A stretch of DNA of 64,000 nt from Zygnema cylindricum. Taxonomy: Eukaryota; Streptophyta; Zygnematophyceae; Zygnematales; Zygnemataceae. Below are positions 43,894 to 53,936 of this stretch, one piece after another. Position 1 is the first letter of the stretch, and every line of letters starts with the position of its first letter. Where the stretch lies: NCBI GenBank assembly GCA_037447655.1, contig JBBHKE010003248.1:1-64000 (forward strand), written 5' to 3'. Under the pieces are notes generated by a model, which was given only the letters and a program-made list of their open reading frames with translations, did not search any database and was not told the origin of the DNA. A program made the position numbers and the translations under genes.

Positions 43894-44547
43894 AGGGGCG
43901 GTAACTAACCGCTCCTTTAGCGTGTTAAAGGTCGCCCCTTGTGCTCATTTCCACTCGTAAGGCACGTCGTTCTTGAGAAATTCCGTTAGTGGTGCATTAA
44001 TTTTTAAGAATCCATCAACAAAACGACGATAGTAAGACATAATCGAAGAAAGCTCCGTAACTTTGTAGTGTTCGTCGGCTGCGCCCACTCCTTTACTGCC
44101 CTAGTTTTGGTTATATCCACTGCGATGCCATCTCGGCTCACCACATGGCCCAAAAACTCAATTTTCTCCTTTTAAGAAGTCGCATTTACTCCTCTTCGTG
44201 TACAGCTTGCTCTCCCGAAGGACTTGCAAGAACGTCCGTAGATGCTTCATATGAGCCTCGAGCGTTTAGCTATACACCAAAATGTCGTCTAGAAAGACGA
44301 TTACAAACGCGTCCAAATATTGCCGAAAGATGGAATTCATCAAATGCATAAAAGTTGCAGGTGCATTAGTAAACCTGAACGGCATAACTCGAAACTAGAA
44401 ATGGCCGTACCGAGTTCTACACGCCGTCTTTTCCACATCTTCCTCGGCAATTCTAATTTGACGGAAACCGCTCCGCAAGTCTACATTTGAAAAAAAAAAA
44501 GCACCCCCTAGTCGATCCAACAATTCGTCAATCATCGATAGAGGGTA
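43894..44547 (-). pseudogene. Gypsy reverse transcriptase, 3' part
   Basis: Reading down the minus strand gives YPLSMIDELLDRLGGAFFF, SNVDLRSGFRQIRI, FRLTNAPATF-like sequence, and the catalytic FLDDILVYS box (Asp-Asp codons at 44284-44289) followed by a stop. The segment then carries stops through to 43900. The N-terminal RT block lies across copia C at 51001-51058. Confidence 0.85.
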
Positions 44548-45597
44548 TGAAACTCTGAGACCTCCATAAGTCCTCAGAGTAGACAGCTTCCAAGAAGCCT
44601 CTAGGATAATCCTGACCCCTTTGTGTTCCAGCAAAAATAACTGCCACCCTGGCAAACAAAATCCCTGACCACCTCCACCCCTGTAAAGGGAAGACTCCCT
44701 TGAGTCGGTAGCAAAAAGAATCACTGAATTTGTTCCCCTGAGCAGTAAGTTATGGAGGGTCAAAGTTGACCTTTTGTACAGAAGCTCTCTGGGAGAGGGG
44801 GTCCTATCTTCTAATTTTTCTAAGTCCTATCTCTCTCACAGACTCTATCTACTGATAAACGGAACCAATCAGAATTGAGTTCCGTACGCAAAAGTACAGC
44901 TGCCGGTGTACTTTATGTATGGACATTGTACGATATGGCCAAAATGTCGACACATGTCAAATCCGGATTCGGTGCCATACTCTCCGGAGATTCCACAATC
45001 CAACGGAATTTCGCCACGCGTCATCCGATGTGGCGATGGCCACAAACCGCCGAAATCTTCCTCCGCGATCTCGGCGCTAATCCCGACCGTCCGATTAAAT
45101 TCGGCTTTAATCGTAGCCGTAATAAATACATGCGCGGTATTTGTTTCATTTACGAAACAAATGCGCGGTACTGATTTATGTCCGTACCGTAAGTCGTACA
45201 TTATATATTACTGGATCTATGTATCCCGTAATTCATTTCAGTTAAATGGTTTATCGCACGTATACATATTTAAATAAATATCAAACTAAATGCTATGTAA
45301 CACTACCGCTAGACTTAACGGCTATGGCTACCGGCTATTACCTGTCTGCCCGCCGGTAGGGACAAGGATCAAATCCTGGCGCCGGCACATACCTTTTAAA
45401 TAAATAAATAAAACCCTAATATAAAATTCCCGTAAACCTCAAGATAGCCAAAGTAGCCATGGCTCTAGCTTCCTCTCCAATTTCTCAGTGACTGCGACAA
45501 GTTTGAGAGTTGGAGAGAGAAGTTAGAGATAGACTGCCTCGTCTTCTATATTTCTTTTCAGACCTAGAAAATACTAATAAAACCATTAGTTTCTACA
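44548..45597 (-). repeat. Copia C 3' LTR
   Basis: 1050 bp, coding start TGTAGAAAC, end GAGTTTCA. It carries the GACCTAGAAAAT arm (45561-45572) that can pair with ATTTTCTAGTC at 45606-45616 across the polypurine tract. Confidence 0.95.
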
Positions 45598-45610
45598 CTC
45601 CCCTTATTTT

Positions 45611-47716
45611 CTAGTCAATCTTTAATTTCAGACCACACTTCTCCCTGCAAAAAATTAGCTTAGGGGAAGGCACAGGTTTGGTCATCATATCTGCTACCAT
45701 TTCACTATCTGGTCTGTACTCTAAACTGATTATTTTGTTTTCTACTTTCTCTCTAACAAAGCTGAGTCTGATGTCCATGTGTTTGGCTTTAAAATGGTGT
45801 TTAGGATTGGCAGAAATAGCGATTGCTGCTTGATTATCACAAAATATTTTCTGCACACCACTCTTAAGGTGACCAAGCTCACCAAGCAAAGACTTGACCC
45901 ACATCAATTCTTTTACAGCAGAGCAAGAGGCCATATACTCAGCCTCCATGGTGGACTGAGCAATAACCTTTTGCTGTTTGCTACTCCAACAGCAAGCCCC
46001 ATCACCCACATATAATACATATCCAGAAGTACATCTCCTCATCGGAGCATCACCATAACTGGCATCACTCCAAGTAGTGATGTCAGTATTCTCCCCACCC
46101 AAATGCAACCATAGATCTCTAGTTCCTACCAAATATCTAAGGACTCTCTTAGCTGCCTCCCAATCCTTCTTAGTGGGAGCATTTAGACTTCTACTCAGCA
46201 CTCCTACAGCTGCAGCTAAATCCGGCCGGGTACAATTCATAAAATAGATTAGACTTCCCACTACTTGCTGGTAAGGAATAGTCTGCATGAACTTCTGTTC
46301 ATCAGGAGATAATTCCTCGTCTAAGACTATGATTCCTTCTTCCTCACTCCCCTCACTTCCCTTCTTCAACTCCATTAAAGTTGTACAACTATTAGCTTTA
46401 TCCATTTGAAATTTTTCAAGCATGTTCCCTATTGCTTCCTTTTGAGTCAATCTTATAATTTTCCTTTTTCGGTCTCTCTCTACTTGAATTCCCAAAATAT
46501 ATCTTGCTTCTCCCATATCCTTCATTTCAAATCTCCCCTTAAGATCGGTTTTCAGTTTGTTAATTTTTTCCATTGATTTACATAATACAAGCAAATCATC
46601 AACATAAATTGCAATAAATATCAAACCTTCCTCATCTTCGAAAACATAGATTGAGTGATCTGAGCTGATCCGAATATATCCCAGACCGGTAAGAAACTCA
46701 TGAAGCTTCTTATTCCATTGTCGAGGTGCCTGTTTCAAACCATAAAGAGATTTAATCAGCCGGCATACCTTACTCTCCTCTCCTTCCTCCACAAAACCTT
46801 CAGGTTGTCGCATGAAGATCTCCTCTTCAAATTCTCCATGCAAAAAGGTTGTCTTGATGTCCATCTGATGCACTTCCATGTCTTCCGCCGCTGCTAAACT
46901 GAGAAGTATGCGGATGGAGGGAAATCTGACCACCGGGGCAAAGGTTTCCTCGTAGTCAATTCCTTCCTTTTTTGTAAATCCCTTTGCCACTAATCTGGCC
47001 TTGTAGCGCTCGATTGTGTTATCTGGGTTCAGTTTTAATTTGAAAACCCACTTACAACCGATTGGTTTGCGGTTAGGTGGACAGTCCACCAGCTCCCAAG
47101 TATCGGCTGCCATGATTGAAGCCATCTCCTCATTGATGGCTGTCTTCCACCGGTTTCTTTCTGGACAAGTCATCGCCTCTCCATAAGTTTGAGGTTCATC
47201 TTGATGAGATAGTTTAGTTACCTTGTTATTAACCTGTTTTTCTTGCAGTCTTTTGTTACTTCTCCTCCCCCCCTCATAATCTGAGGCCGGAATAGATGGT
47301 TCTCGTGGATTCTTTCGAACAAACTCGGCTTCTCCCCTATCCCTTGATTCCGAATCAATTTCCACCACGTCTTCCGCTTCGAGTAGAGTTGTCACAGGAG
47401 TTTCCACAGCCGAGTCCTTTTCGGTCTGATTTGTTCCTGCAAGAATGTCATCTTCTCTAAAACCTGGATAGTTAGGAAGCTCAAAGTCATCGGAATTTTT
47501 TGACTCAAATCTGATTTTTACTGACTTCGTATATTTGAATGGATCCACAGACTTTCCTTCATCCATAACTACTAGATGCTTTACTAAGATTATATCTTCC
47601 CTTTTTAGATCATAAACTCTATATCCTTTAACATCCTCATCATATCCTAATAAGTATCCCGGTTTTCCTTTAGGATCTAGCTTCCAATTGGACCGATCAG
47701 TATCTAGACTGAACAC
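45611..47716 (-). CDS. Copia C reverse transcriptase-RNase H frame (701 aa)
   Basis: This is the longest intact polymerase frame in the window. It begins in the integrase C-terminal region (SLDTDRSNWKLDPKGKPGY), passes the Arg/Ser linker, and holds RT (GCKWVFKLKLNPD, FAPVVRFPS, MDIKTTFLHGE, SLYGLKQAPRQW, IYVDDLLVL) and RNase H (TWSDASYGD, STMEAEYMA, CDNQAAIAI, KHMDIRLSF), ending near the polypurine tract. It has no stop across RT and RNase H, unlike the other copies. A frameshift at about 47750 separates it from the integrase core, so the full polyprotein is not made. Confidence 0.93.
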   Translation of the reverse strand: MFSLDTDRSNWKLDPKGKPGYLLGYDEDVKGYRVYDLKREDIILVKHLVVMDEGKSVDPFKYTKSVKIRFESKNSDDFELPNYPGFREDDILAGTNQTEKDSAVETPVTTLLEAEDVVEIDSESRDRGEAEFVRKNPREPSIPASDYEGGRRSNKRLQEKQVNNKVTKLSHQDEPQTYGEAMTCPERNRWKTAINEEMASIMAADTWELVDCPPNRKPIGCKWVFKLKLNPDNTIERYKARLVAKGFTKKEGIDYEETFAPVVRFPSIRILLSLAAAEDMEVHQMDIKTTFLHGEFEEEIFMRQPEGFVEEGEESKVCRLIKSLYGLKQAPRQWNKKLHEFLTGLGYIRISSDHSIYVFEDEEGLIFIAIYVDDLLVLCKSMEKINKLKTDLKGRFEMKDMGEARYILGIQVERDRKRKIIRLTQKEAIGNMLEKFQMDKANSCTTLMELKKGSEGSEEEGIIVLDEELSPDEQKFMQTIPYQQVVGSLIYFMNCTRPDLAAAVGVLSRSLNAPTKKDWEAAKRVLRYLVGTRDLWLHLGGENTDITTWSDASYGDAPMRRCTSGYVLYVGDGACCWSSKQQKVIAQSTMEAEYMASCSAVKELMWVKSLLGELGHLKSGVQKIFCDNQAAIAISANPKHHFKAKHMDIRLSFVREKVENKIISLEYRPDSEMVADMMTKPVPSPKLIFCREKCGLKLKID

Positions 47717-48677
47717 TTGACTGCCGAAAACCTTTAAGTGAGATATGTCTGGTTTTCCCGCCTATCCATCTCTCATAAGGTGTTTGATCTCTTATAGCTG
47801 AAGTAAGAACTCTATTCTTGAGGTAATTAGCACAATTCATTGCTTCTGCCCAAAACCTTTTCCCTATCTTTTTATCTGACAACATACTTCTAGCACTATC
47901 ACTTAGTGTTCTATTTAACCTTTCAGCTACCCCATTCTGTTCCGGATTTTTTGGAACTGTCTTTTGGTGTTGAACCCCATCTTCCCTCAGAAAATCCTCA
48001 AACTGGTTAGAAGTATACTCTCCACCATTGTCACTCCTTACTCTCTTGATTGGAGTTTCATGGAGTTTTTCGCTCCATGCTTTATATTGTCTAAAACAAT
48101 CCTCAGTTTCGGACTTGTTTTTCAAAAAATATACCCGGGAATACCGCGACCAATCATCAGTTATAGTCATCATAAATCTCTTCCCCCCCGGTGAGGGCAC
48201 TTTAGTTGGTCCCCAAATATCTGTGTGTCTTAGATCTAGAATTTTTTCTCCCTTATAGGTGGCTGATTTAGGAAAGAGTAATCTGTGTGCTTTACCTTGA
48301 GCACATCCACTGCAGTCACTTATATCATCACTTTCACTGAACCGAATCCCTTCCACCACTCCCATCTTTTTCATCTCTTTTAACTTATCTAGATTCACAT
48401 GCCCAAGCCTCTTATGCCACATCATAATATCATGAACCCCAACATAATAAAGTTTCTTCTTTTCATTACTTAAGATCAGCCTAAACATCCCATGGCTACC
48501 TTTCTCAGCAATGAAATAAACATCATCCTCAAAACTAGCAGTAAAGACTCCTTCCCTAGTGCTAGTAAAAAAACCCTTATCATCTAATACTGATGTAGAG
48601 ATAAGATTTTTGTTCAGCTCCGGAATAAACAATACATCGGAGAATGTTAATATGGATGTCTTTCCTTCTACTAACAC
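47697..48677 (-). pseudogene. Copia C integrase frame
   Basis: It begins within the protease/integrase spacer and contains the HHCC module (WHKRLGHVNLDKL ... CSGCAQGK) and the DDE core (HTDIWGP, VRSDNGGEYTS, QNGVAERLNRT). An insertion near 47750-47760 (TTTTCCCG for TTTCCGG) shifts the frame before the polymerase. Upstream it is cut by a 2-bp loss near 48775 relative to copia A. Confidence 0.9.
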
Positions 48678-49730
48678 TTTTAGATCTACCGATCCTACAA
48701 GAGTAGTGGTGACTATCCTCCCATCCCCGTACTCTATCTCTACAGTGGGAATCTTTCTTATCTTAGTGAACAGGTTCTATCCTTACACATGTGCATGGAG
48801 GCACCTGAATCTACAATCCAGCCTGCTTCACTTTTCAATCCACCGTAAACACATTTCTGCCTTCGTGGAATTTTGACCTCGTTTTTCGCCTCCAACTCCT
48901 CATCCAAAAGGCGCTCATCGTCCTCGTCCTCGGATTCCGCCTCAAGTACCTGTGTGACAAGGGCCTTTTTCTTTCCTCTCGGGGTACCACCGGTCTGCCC
49001 TTTTTTTTTACCGAAGCTCGGTTAGCTTAGTGCACTCTGCCATATAGTGCCTTGGTTTCTTACAAAAATGACATAAACCTTTGGGAGCCCTTTGTTCGAA
49101 CTCGTCGGCCTGTTTTTTCTGCTCCCTACCCCCATAGTTTCTGACCGGTTTTCGGGAATCTCTGTTCCTCTAATCAGTTGCTATTGCCAAGGCTTGGCCA
49201 CTCTTTCCTCCCCTTCGGATCTCAATTGTATTCTCTTGAACGAGAATCATCCCTACCACTGAGTTCCATATCCACCTTGAGTCAGGCAAGTCCTGCACAC
49301 GGTAAACTATGTTCACGAACTCATCAGGTAACTTCATCAGTAAACAGTTAACCTTTTCTTTTTCACTAAAATCTTTTCCCGCACTCTCTAGCTCCATGAA
49401 GAGTGTAGCAAGCTCATTGCAAAAATCCAACATATTTCCCCCTTTGTATACATACTCCTTAACTTTCTGATCAGCCAACTGTTGTTGCTGAATCGTACCA
49501 CTTCGGTACATCTCTATGAGAGCCATCCAAAGATCGGATGCCCTTTCTACCTGCAAATGAGGACATGCAAGTCCTTGAGTGAGATGGCGTAGGATGAAGT
49601 GTTTTGCCGCCATATTGTTAAAGTCCCAGGTTTTAGTATCATTCTCCTCATTCCTCGGAATAGGTGACATAAATGTCGAACCAGTTGCTATTGGTGTGAT
49701 CGTCTCCTTCTCCTTTCCTTTGTCCACCAC
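48678..49730 (-). pseudogene. Copia C gag C-part and protease, broken
   Basis: Gag residues 1-186 of the long frame are open at 49170-49730. A TAG follows (TGG in copia A). A zinc-knuckle region is recognisable near 49040-49080, and the protease DSG segment near 48810. An expanded T-run near 48999-49007 and a 2-bp loss near 48775 break the frame. Confidence 0.88.
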
Positions 49731-49733
49731 CTC

Positions 49734-49970
49734 TCATTTTTTTGTTTCCTACGTTGAAGGTGGATCCTCTTTCCTGGTGAATCTGGTTCCTCGAAACACT
49801 AAAGGAATTCGAAGACTTGATGGACGCCCCAACCGTCCACTCACTATCCCACAAATCCTTTTTTCGCATAGAGCTCCTATCATCATACTTTCCCAGTATA
49901 TGAAGCTAGTTCCATTAAAGATTGGTACCCTAAAGGGTGGGCCCATAACCTGAAACTCTGAGACCTCCAT
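49734..49970 (-). pseudogene. Copia C gag N-terminus, starting in the LTR
   Basis: The ATG at 49968-49970 lies in the LTR, and the frame passes through the primer-binding site and then reads gag (IFNGTSFIYWESMM). It carries a TAG shortly before the TGA at 49734-49736. The TGA is shared with copia A. Confidence 0.82.
49936..49950 (-). promoter_or_regulatory. Copia C primer-binding site
   Basis: GGTTATGGGCCCACC on the minus strand directly after the LTR end, identical to those of copies A, D, E and F. Confidence 0.8.
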
Positions 49971-51000
49971 AAGTCCTCAAAGTAGACAACTTCCAAGAAG
50001 CCTGTAGGATAATCTTGACCCCTTTGTGTTTCAGCAAAGATAACTGCCACCCTGGCAGACAAAAGCCCTGACCACCTCCACCCCTGTAAAGGCAAGATTC
50101 CCTTAAGTCGTTAGCAAAAAGAATCTCTGAATTTGCTCCCCTGAGCAGTAAGTTATGGAGGGTCAAAGTTGACCTTTTTTACAAAAGCTCTCTGGGAGAG
50201 GGGGTCCTATCTTCTAATTTTTCTAAGTCCTATCTCTCTCACAGACTTTATCTACTGATGTACGTAACCAATCAGAATTGAGTAACGTACGCAAAAGTAC
50301 AGGTGCCGGTTTACTTTATGTACGGACATTGTACGACATGGCCAAAATGTCGACACATATCAAATCCGGATTCGGTGCCATAATCTCCGGAGATTCCACA
50401 ATCCAACGGAATTTCGCCACGCGTCATCCGATGTGGCGATGGCCATAAACTGCCGAAATCTTCCTCCGCGATCTCGGCGCTAATCCCGGCCGTCCGATTA
50501 AATTCGGATTTAATCGTAGCCGTAATAAATACATGCGCGGTATTTGTTTCATTTACGAAACAAATGCGCGGTACTGATTTATGTCCGTACCCTAAGTCGT
50601 ACATTATATATTACTGGATCTATGTATCCCGTAATTCATTTCAGTTAAATGGTTTATCGCACGTATACATATTTAAATAAATATCAAACTATATACTACG
50701 TAACATTAATCTTAGACTTAACGGCTAAGGCAACCGGCTATTTCTTGTCTGCCGGCCGGTAGGTACAAGGATCAAATCGTGCCGCCGGCACATACCTTTT
50801 AAATAAATAAATAAAACCCTAATATAAAATTCCCGTAAACCTCAGGATAGCCTAGGTAGCCATGGCTCTAGCTTCCTCTCCAATTTCTCAGTGACAGCGA
50901 CAAGTTTGAGAGTTGGAGAGAGAAGTTAGAGATAGACTGCCTCAACTTCTATATTTCTTTTCAGACCTAGAAAATACTAATAAAACCATTAGTTTCTACA
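49951..51000 (-). repeat. Copia C 5' LTR
   Basis: 1050 bp with the same ends and internal motifs as the 3' LTR. It ends TTTCTACA at 51000, followed by the GGGTA duplication. Confidence 0.95.
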
Positions 51001-51058
51001 GGGTACACATTCTTCACTGTTAACTTGTTTAGCGCTCCGTAGTCCACACACATCCGAA
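51001..51058 (-). pseudogene. Gypsy RT N-terminal fragment between copia C and copia E
   Basis: The minus-strand translation gives IRMCVDYGALNKLTVKN, the conserved RT block that precedes the YPL segment found at 44547. It proves that copia C interrupts one gypsy RT. The fragment stops exactly where the copia E LTR begins (TGTTGAAAA at 51059). Confidence 0.85.
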
Positions 51059-51967
51059 TGTTGAAAACACTAGATTTAGGGGAGTTATTTTCTAGGTCTT
51101 AATTAAAAAATAAAGGGAAAAAGAAAGCACAGGCAGCCTGCCTCCACCTTCTCTCTCTAGCCCCCATACTTATTGTAGTCACTGAAGGTGAGAGAGGGCG
51201 GTGGAGCCATGGCTGCCTTAGCTCCATAGGCAAGGCTTAAGAGTGACCTAAGTCACTCGTAACCAAGAAGGTTGAGTCCGGTAGGACTCGAACCTCCGAC
51301 CGGTAGGGTGAGGCGTAGCCGTCAACCCTTACCAGTGTGTCGTAGTAGTCCGTTATGATTCATAGAGTTTGATAGCTATTTAAACAATTGATAGTCGACT
51401 AAACCGATTAAATGAATTACAAATAGAATACGTAGAAACTAGTTGGAGTTTTTGTGCGCACGAAACAAATATACCAAACATTTGTTTTTGAACGGCTGTT
51501 ATTTAAAGCCGGTTTGATCCGACGGCCCGCACCATCGTCGAGGCCCTGAAATGGTCGCCTTGGCGGTTTTTGGTCGTGACATGACCTAGCGACACGTGGC
51601 ACGACGTTATTGAGAAGAGGAAATCGCGGAGAACACGAGGACAAGTCGGAAAGAGACAGTAGTCCAATCCATGGCTGTGTCGTACACACGCGTTAAAGAA
51701 AGTACATCGGCCATAGTACCTTTCTATATTGTACAGTCTTTTGATTGGTTCCGTACCTTTGGAGATAAGAGTTGTGAGAGGGTTTAGGACTTAGTGGATT
51801 GAGGAGGTAGCCGCCTCTCTCCCAATAAGCTTGTATAAAAATTGGCATCTTTGCCACTCAATAACTAATTGCCTGGTTAGGCGTTTTTCAGTGATTCTTC
51901 TTGTTGTGGACTTAAGGGAGTCCAGACTACAGAGAGGAGTTGTCATATTATCTATTTGTGTGCTTAG
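51059..51967 (+). repeat. Copia E 5' LTR, left part
   Basis: It starts TGTTGAAAACACTAG and contains TTATTTTCTAGGTC, a TATAAAA box at 51834-51840 and the GATTCTT...GGGAGTCCA block of B-type U5. It is cut at 51967 by copia D. On the minus strand, 51270-51340 includes GGTTCGAGTCC, a perfect RNA polymerase III B-box-like sequence. Confidence 0.85.
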
Positions 51968-53032
51968 TGTAGAAATTAATGGTCTTTTAAAATATTTTCT
52001 AGGTTTGAATAGAAATAAGAAAGAAGCCGAGGCAGTCTACCTCTAACTTCTCTCTCCAACTCTCAAACTTGTCGCAGTCACTGAGAAATTGGAGAGGAAG
52101 CTAGAGCCATGGCTACCTAGGCTATCCAGAGGTTTACGGGATATAAATATTAGTTTATTTATAATTAAGGATATGTTTACTAAAATATGTAACCATCTCC
52201 AGGATTTGAACCTGGAACCTGCCGGCTAGAAAACCGCCGGTAGCCGGTAGCTCTAACCGTTAACTCTAGAGATAGTGTTACGTATTATAGGGTTTGATAA
52301 TTATTTAAACATTTATACGTAGGTTAGTTCATTTAAATGAAAAAGTTTTACGGGAGACATAGATCCAGTAATGTAAAAGTACGGATTACGGTACGTATAA
52401 GAAATAAATACCGCGCATTTATTTCCTTACCGAAACGAATACCACGCATGCATTTATTACGGCTACGATTAAATGTGAATTTAATCGGACGGATGAATTT
52501 AAACGCCTAGATCGCGGAAGGAAATTTCGGCGGTTTTTGATCATAGCCACATCGGATGACATGTGGCGGAATGGCATTGGATCGCGACATCTCCGAGGAT
52601 TAACCAAGCCAATCTGGATATACCACGTGTCGACATTTAGGCCATGTCATACAAAGTTCATACAGAAAGTACACCGGCAGTTGTACTTTTATTTACGGAG
52701 GAGAAATCTGATTGGTTTCGTACATCAGTAGATAGAGTCTGTGAGAGAGATAGGACTTAGAAAAATTAGAATATAGGACCCTCTCTCCCAGAGAGCTTCT
52801 GTACAAAAGGTCAACTTTGACCCTCCATAACTTAGTGCTAAGGGGAGCAAATTCAGAGATTCTATTTGCTATCGACTCACGGAAATCTTGCCTTTACAAA
52901 GGTGAAGGTGGTCAAAGTTATTGTCTGCCAGGGTGGCTGTTGTTTTTGCTGAAACACAAAGGGGTCATAGTTTTCCTGGAGGCTTCTTGGAAGCTGTCCA
53001 CTCTAAGGACTTATGGAGGTCTTAGTATTTCA
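51968..53032 (+). repeat. Copia D 5' LTR
   Basis: It starts TGTAGAAATTAATGG and ends TTAGTATTTCA. It includes an antisense tRNA-like fold (52192-52276), TTAATCGGACGG and ACGTGTCGAC motifs, a TGTACAAAAGG box near 52799 and the GGTCAA-CT-TTGACC pair (52809-52822). The gag ATG is at 53013. Confidence 0.92.
52192..52276 (-). other. Antisense tRNA-like fold in copia D LTR
   Basis: On the minus strand ACTATCT and AGATGGT can form a 7-bp acceptor-like stem with one T-G pair. CCAGG-TTCAAAT-CCTGG is a perfect T-arm with a 7-nt loop and contains the B-box GGTTCAAATCC. CCGGC and GCCGG form a stem in the anticodon-arm position, but with an oversized loop. The D-arm stem is lost. It is a tRNA-derived relic at most, not a functional tRNA. 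Confidence 0.45.
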
Positions 53033-53936
53033 GGTTATGGGCCCACCCTCTAGGGTACATAAATTTCATGGAAGTGGCTTCATATACTGGGAAAGTATGA
53101 TGATAGGAGCTCTATGCGAAAAAAGGTTTTGGGGGATAGTGAGTGGAAGATTGCAGCGTCCATCAAGTCTTGGAATCCCTCCAGGGTTTGGAGGAAGTAG
53201 ATTCACCAGGAAAGAGGATCCACCTTCAACGGAGGAAACAAAGGAAGGAGAAGTGGTAGACAAAGGAAATGAGAAGGAGGCGACCACACGAATAGCAACT
53301 AGTTCGGCATTCATGTCATCTATTCCGAGGAACGAGGAGAATGATACTCAAACCTGGGACTTCACAATATAGCGGCAAAACACTTCATCCTACGCCATCT
53401 CACTCTAGGACTTGCATGTCCTCATTTGCAGGTAGAAAGGGCATCCGATCTTTGGATGGCTCTCATAGAGATGTACCGAAGTGGTACGATTTAGCAACAA
53501 CAGTTGGCTGATCAGAAAGTTAAAGTGTATGTATACAAAGTGGGGAAGTTGTTGGACTTTTGCAATGAGCTTGCTACACTCTTCATGGAGCTAGAGAATG
53601 CGAGGAAAGTTTTTAGTGAAAAAGAAAAAGTTAACTATTTACTGATGAAGTTACCTGATGAGTTCGAGAACATAGTAACCGTGTGCAGGACTTGCCGGAC
53701 TCAAGGTGGATATGGAACTCAGTGGTAGGGATTATTCTCGTTCGAGAGAATACGATTGAAATCCGAAGGGGAGGAAAGAGTGGCCAAGCCTTGCAACTGC
53801 GACCGATTGGAGGAACAAGGATTCCCGGAAACCGGTCGGAAACTATGGGGGGAGGGAGCAGAAAAATCAGACCGACGAGTTCGGACCAAGGGCTCCCAAA
53901 GGTTTATGTCATTTTTGTAAGAAACCTGGGCACTAT
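53013..53936 (+). pseudogene. Copia D gag, broken
   Basis: Gag starts at the LTR ATG and reads through the primer-binding site (VMGPPSRV) to a frameshift near 53365 (one A lost in TTCAACAAT). Gag then continues with breaks (LADQKVK, MKLPDEFEN) to the intact zinc knuckle at about 53905-53950. The GGA codon at the position of the TGA in copies A and C is intact here. Confidence 0.85.
53033..53047 (+). promoter_or_regulatory. Copia D primer-binding site
   Basis: GGTTATGGGCCCACC starts at the base after the LTR terminal CA. It is the half-tRNA type and overlaps the gag codons for V-M-G-P. Confidence 0.82.

Larger units (their letters stand above)
41689..44547 (-). mobile_element. Ty3/gypsy chromodomain element, pol 3' portion (decayed)
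   Basis: On the minus strand the order is RT (44.0-44.5 kb), RNase H (about 43.5-43.9), integrase (42.65-43.44), a GPY/F-type module (42.1-42.6) and a chromodomain (41.87-42.1). RT-RNase H-integrase order plus a chromodomain defines a chromovirus. The RT continues to the right of copia C at 51001-51058 and is then cut by copia E, so the 5' half of this element should lie beyond the window. Multiple stops make it inactive. No LTR was identified at its 3' side. Confidence 0.88.
44548..51000 (-). mobile_element. Copia C: complete Ty1/copia element, TSD GGGTA
   Basis: Both LTRs are exactly 1050 bp (44548-45597 and 49951-51000). Perfect GGGTA duplications flank it (44543-44547 and 51001-51005). 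It is inserted in the RT of the gypsy element: the gypsy reading continues on both sides. The primer-binding site is at 49936-49950 and the polypurine tract lies beside 45598. It is closely related to copia A and shares with it the TGA in gag (49734-49736). Confidence 0.95.

Noticed and set aside
44395-44763. Single 122-codon protein spanning 44395-44763
   Set aside because: It is a chance fusion of gypsy RT sequence with the copia C LTR across the insertion junction at 44547/44548.
52192-52276. Functional tRNA gene
   Set aside because: No D-arm stem, an oversized anticodon loop, and a position inside an LTR. Kept only as a tRNA-like relic.
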